From Pontibacter rufus (GTDB lineage: Bacteria; Bacteroidota; Bacteroidia; Cytophagales; Hymenobacteraceae): 64,000 nt of DNA. The stretch covers positions 310,001 through 374,000 of the forward strand of contig NZ_JADQDR010000004.1 in assembly GCF_015694705.1 (NCBI RefSeq). Direction: 5' to 3'. The translations under genes and the position numbers were made by a program. This document shows positions 63,921 to 64,000 of the stretch, in pieces (within the stretch, counting starts at the first letter, position 1; every line of letters starts with the position of its first letter). The notes beneath the pieces are model-generated. The model saw only the letters and a program-made list of their open reading frames with translations. It searched no databases and was not told the DNA's origin.

Positions 63921-64000
63921 ATGAAGAAGCACATACCTAATGCCGTTACCTGCCTCAACCTGTTTTCGGGTTGCCTGGCGCTGTACTTCGCTTTCCACGA
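63921..64000 (+). CDS. pssA: CDP-diacylglycerol-serine phosphatidyltransferase (start only)
   Basis: The window ends 80 bases into this gene. The ATG at 63921 opens MKKHIPNAVTCLNLFSGCLA and then LYFAFH, which matches the first membrane helix of PssA-type CDP-alcohol phosphatidyltransferases. In those, MKKxIPNxxTxxNLxxGxxA is the rule. The enzyme would join CDP-diacylglycerol and serine to give phosphatidylserine, on the way to phosphatidylethanolamine. The catalytic CDP-OH motif lies beyond the window, so the call rests on the N-terminus alone. Confidence 0.75.
   Translation, partial: MKKHIPNAVTCLNLFSGCLALYFAFH

Noticed and set aside
1-64000. CRISPR arrays, tRNA or rRNA genes, transposases, integrases, prophage genes
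   Set aside because: Looked for on both strands; no repeat-spacer pattern, clover-leaf T-loop signature or mobile-element protein was recognised.

Overview
The window looks like the chromosome of an aerobic, non-spore-forming Bacteroidota bacterium, most likely order Cytophagales, family Hymenobacteraceae (Pontibacter or a near relative). This is inferred from three things. The gene families are typical of the phylum (SprA and cargo of the type IX secretion system, DUF4292, DUF3078, tandem TatA, malic enzyme-RuvA-SprA order). The promoters are of the TTTG-N19/20-TAnnTTTG type. Base composition is mid-range, near 50% GC. Almost everything is ordinary core chromosome. I see no rRNA, tRNA, CRISPR array, transposase, integrase or prophage.

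Layout. 0.1-10.3 kb: an MBL-fold hydrolase, a DUF2238 membrane protein, two paralogous glycine-zipper/OmpA lipoproteins, accD, a YitT transporter-like protein, an M28 peptidase overlapping cysS, and an exonuclease/endonuclease/phosphatase-family protein. A rotted amidohydrolase 3' end lies at 5.96-6.12 kb. 10.6-15.6 kb: rimP-nusA-infB, with a good promoter, a leader hairpin and an internal promoter before infB. 15.8-17.4 kb: an AT-richer patch with a lipoprotein gene broken by a stop codon and an ArsR-SRPBCC two-gene operon. 17.6-27.4 kb: DUF3078, mscL, a crotonase, a flippase, dut, a sugar nucleotidyltransferase, TPR and DUF4292 proteins, and an EnvC-like LytM protein. 28.4-31.9 kb: tatA-tatA-gatA-lytic transglycosylase. 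32.1-43.1 kb: maeB-ruvA-sprA-gcvH-vanZ, with sprA alone covering 7.2 kb. 43.5-50.2 kb: two proteins with C-terminal type IX sorting domains flanking an M28 peptidase. 50.4-54.8 kb: yicC, purQ, a SulP transporter and a TMEM175-like channel. 54.9-55.3 kb: wreckage of a higBA toxin-antitoxin locus. 55.3-64 kb: a lipoprotein, a serine hydrolase, a large pseudopeptidase/propeller/barrel protein, an FAD oxidase, a second MBL hydrolase, and the start of pssA at the window edge.

Main signal. The octamer AAGTATAA (reverse TTATACTT) occurs about 54 times by hand count, roughly equally in both orientations. Base composition alone predicts about two or three. About 30 copies lie in the small intergenic fraction. 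Some form inverted pairs in terminator stems (2738/2777, 6435/6483, 17483/17532) and one cluster is a direct array (22436, 22446, 22466). The distribution resembles DNA-uptake sequences or highly iterated motifs, but nothing here shows its function. Other points worth a look are the broken higBA, amidohydrolase and lipoprotein genes, the ArsR operator lying across its own -7 box, the structured leader before the SulP gene, the degenerate catalytic sites in two cell-envelope proteins, and several genes whose -7 box almost touches the start codon.

Limits. All calls come from reading the sequence and the translations. No database search was run, and motif counts were made by eye.
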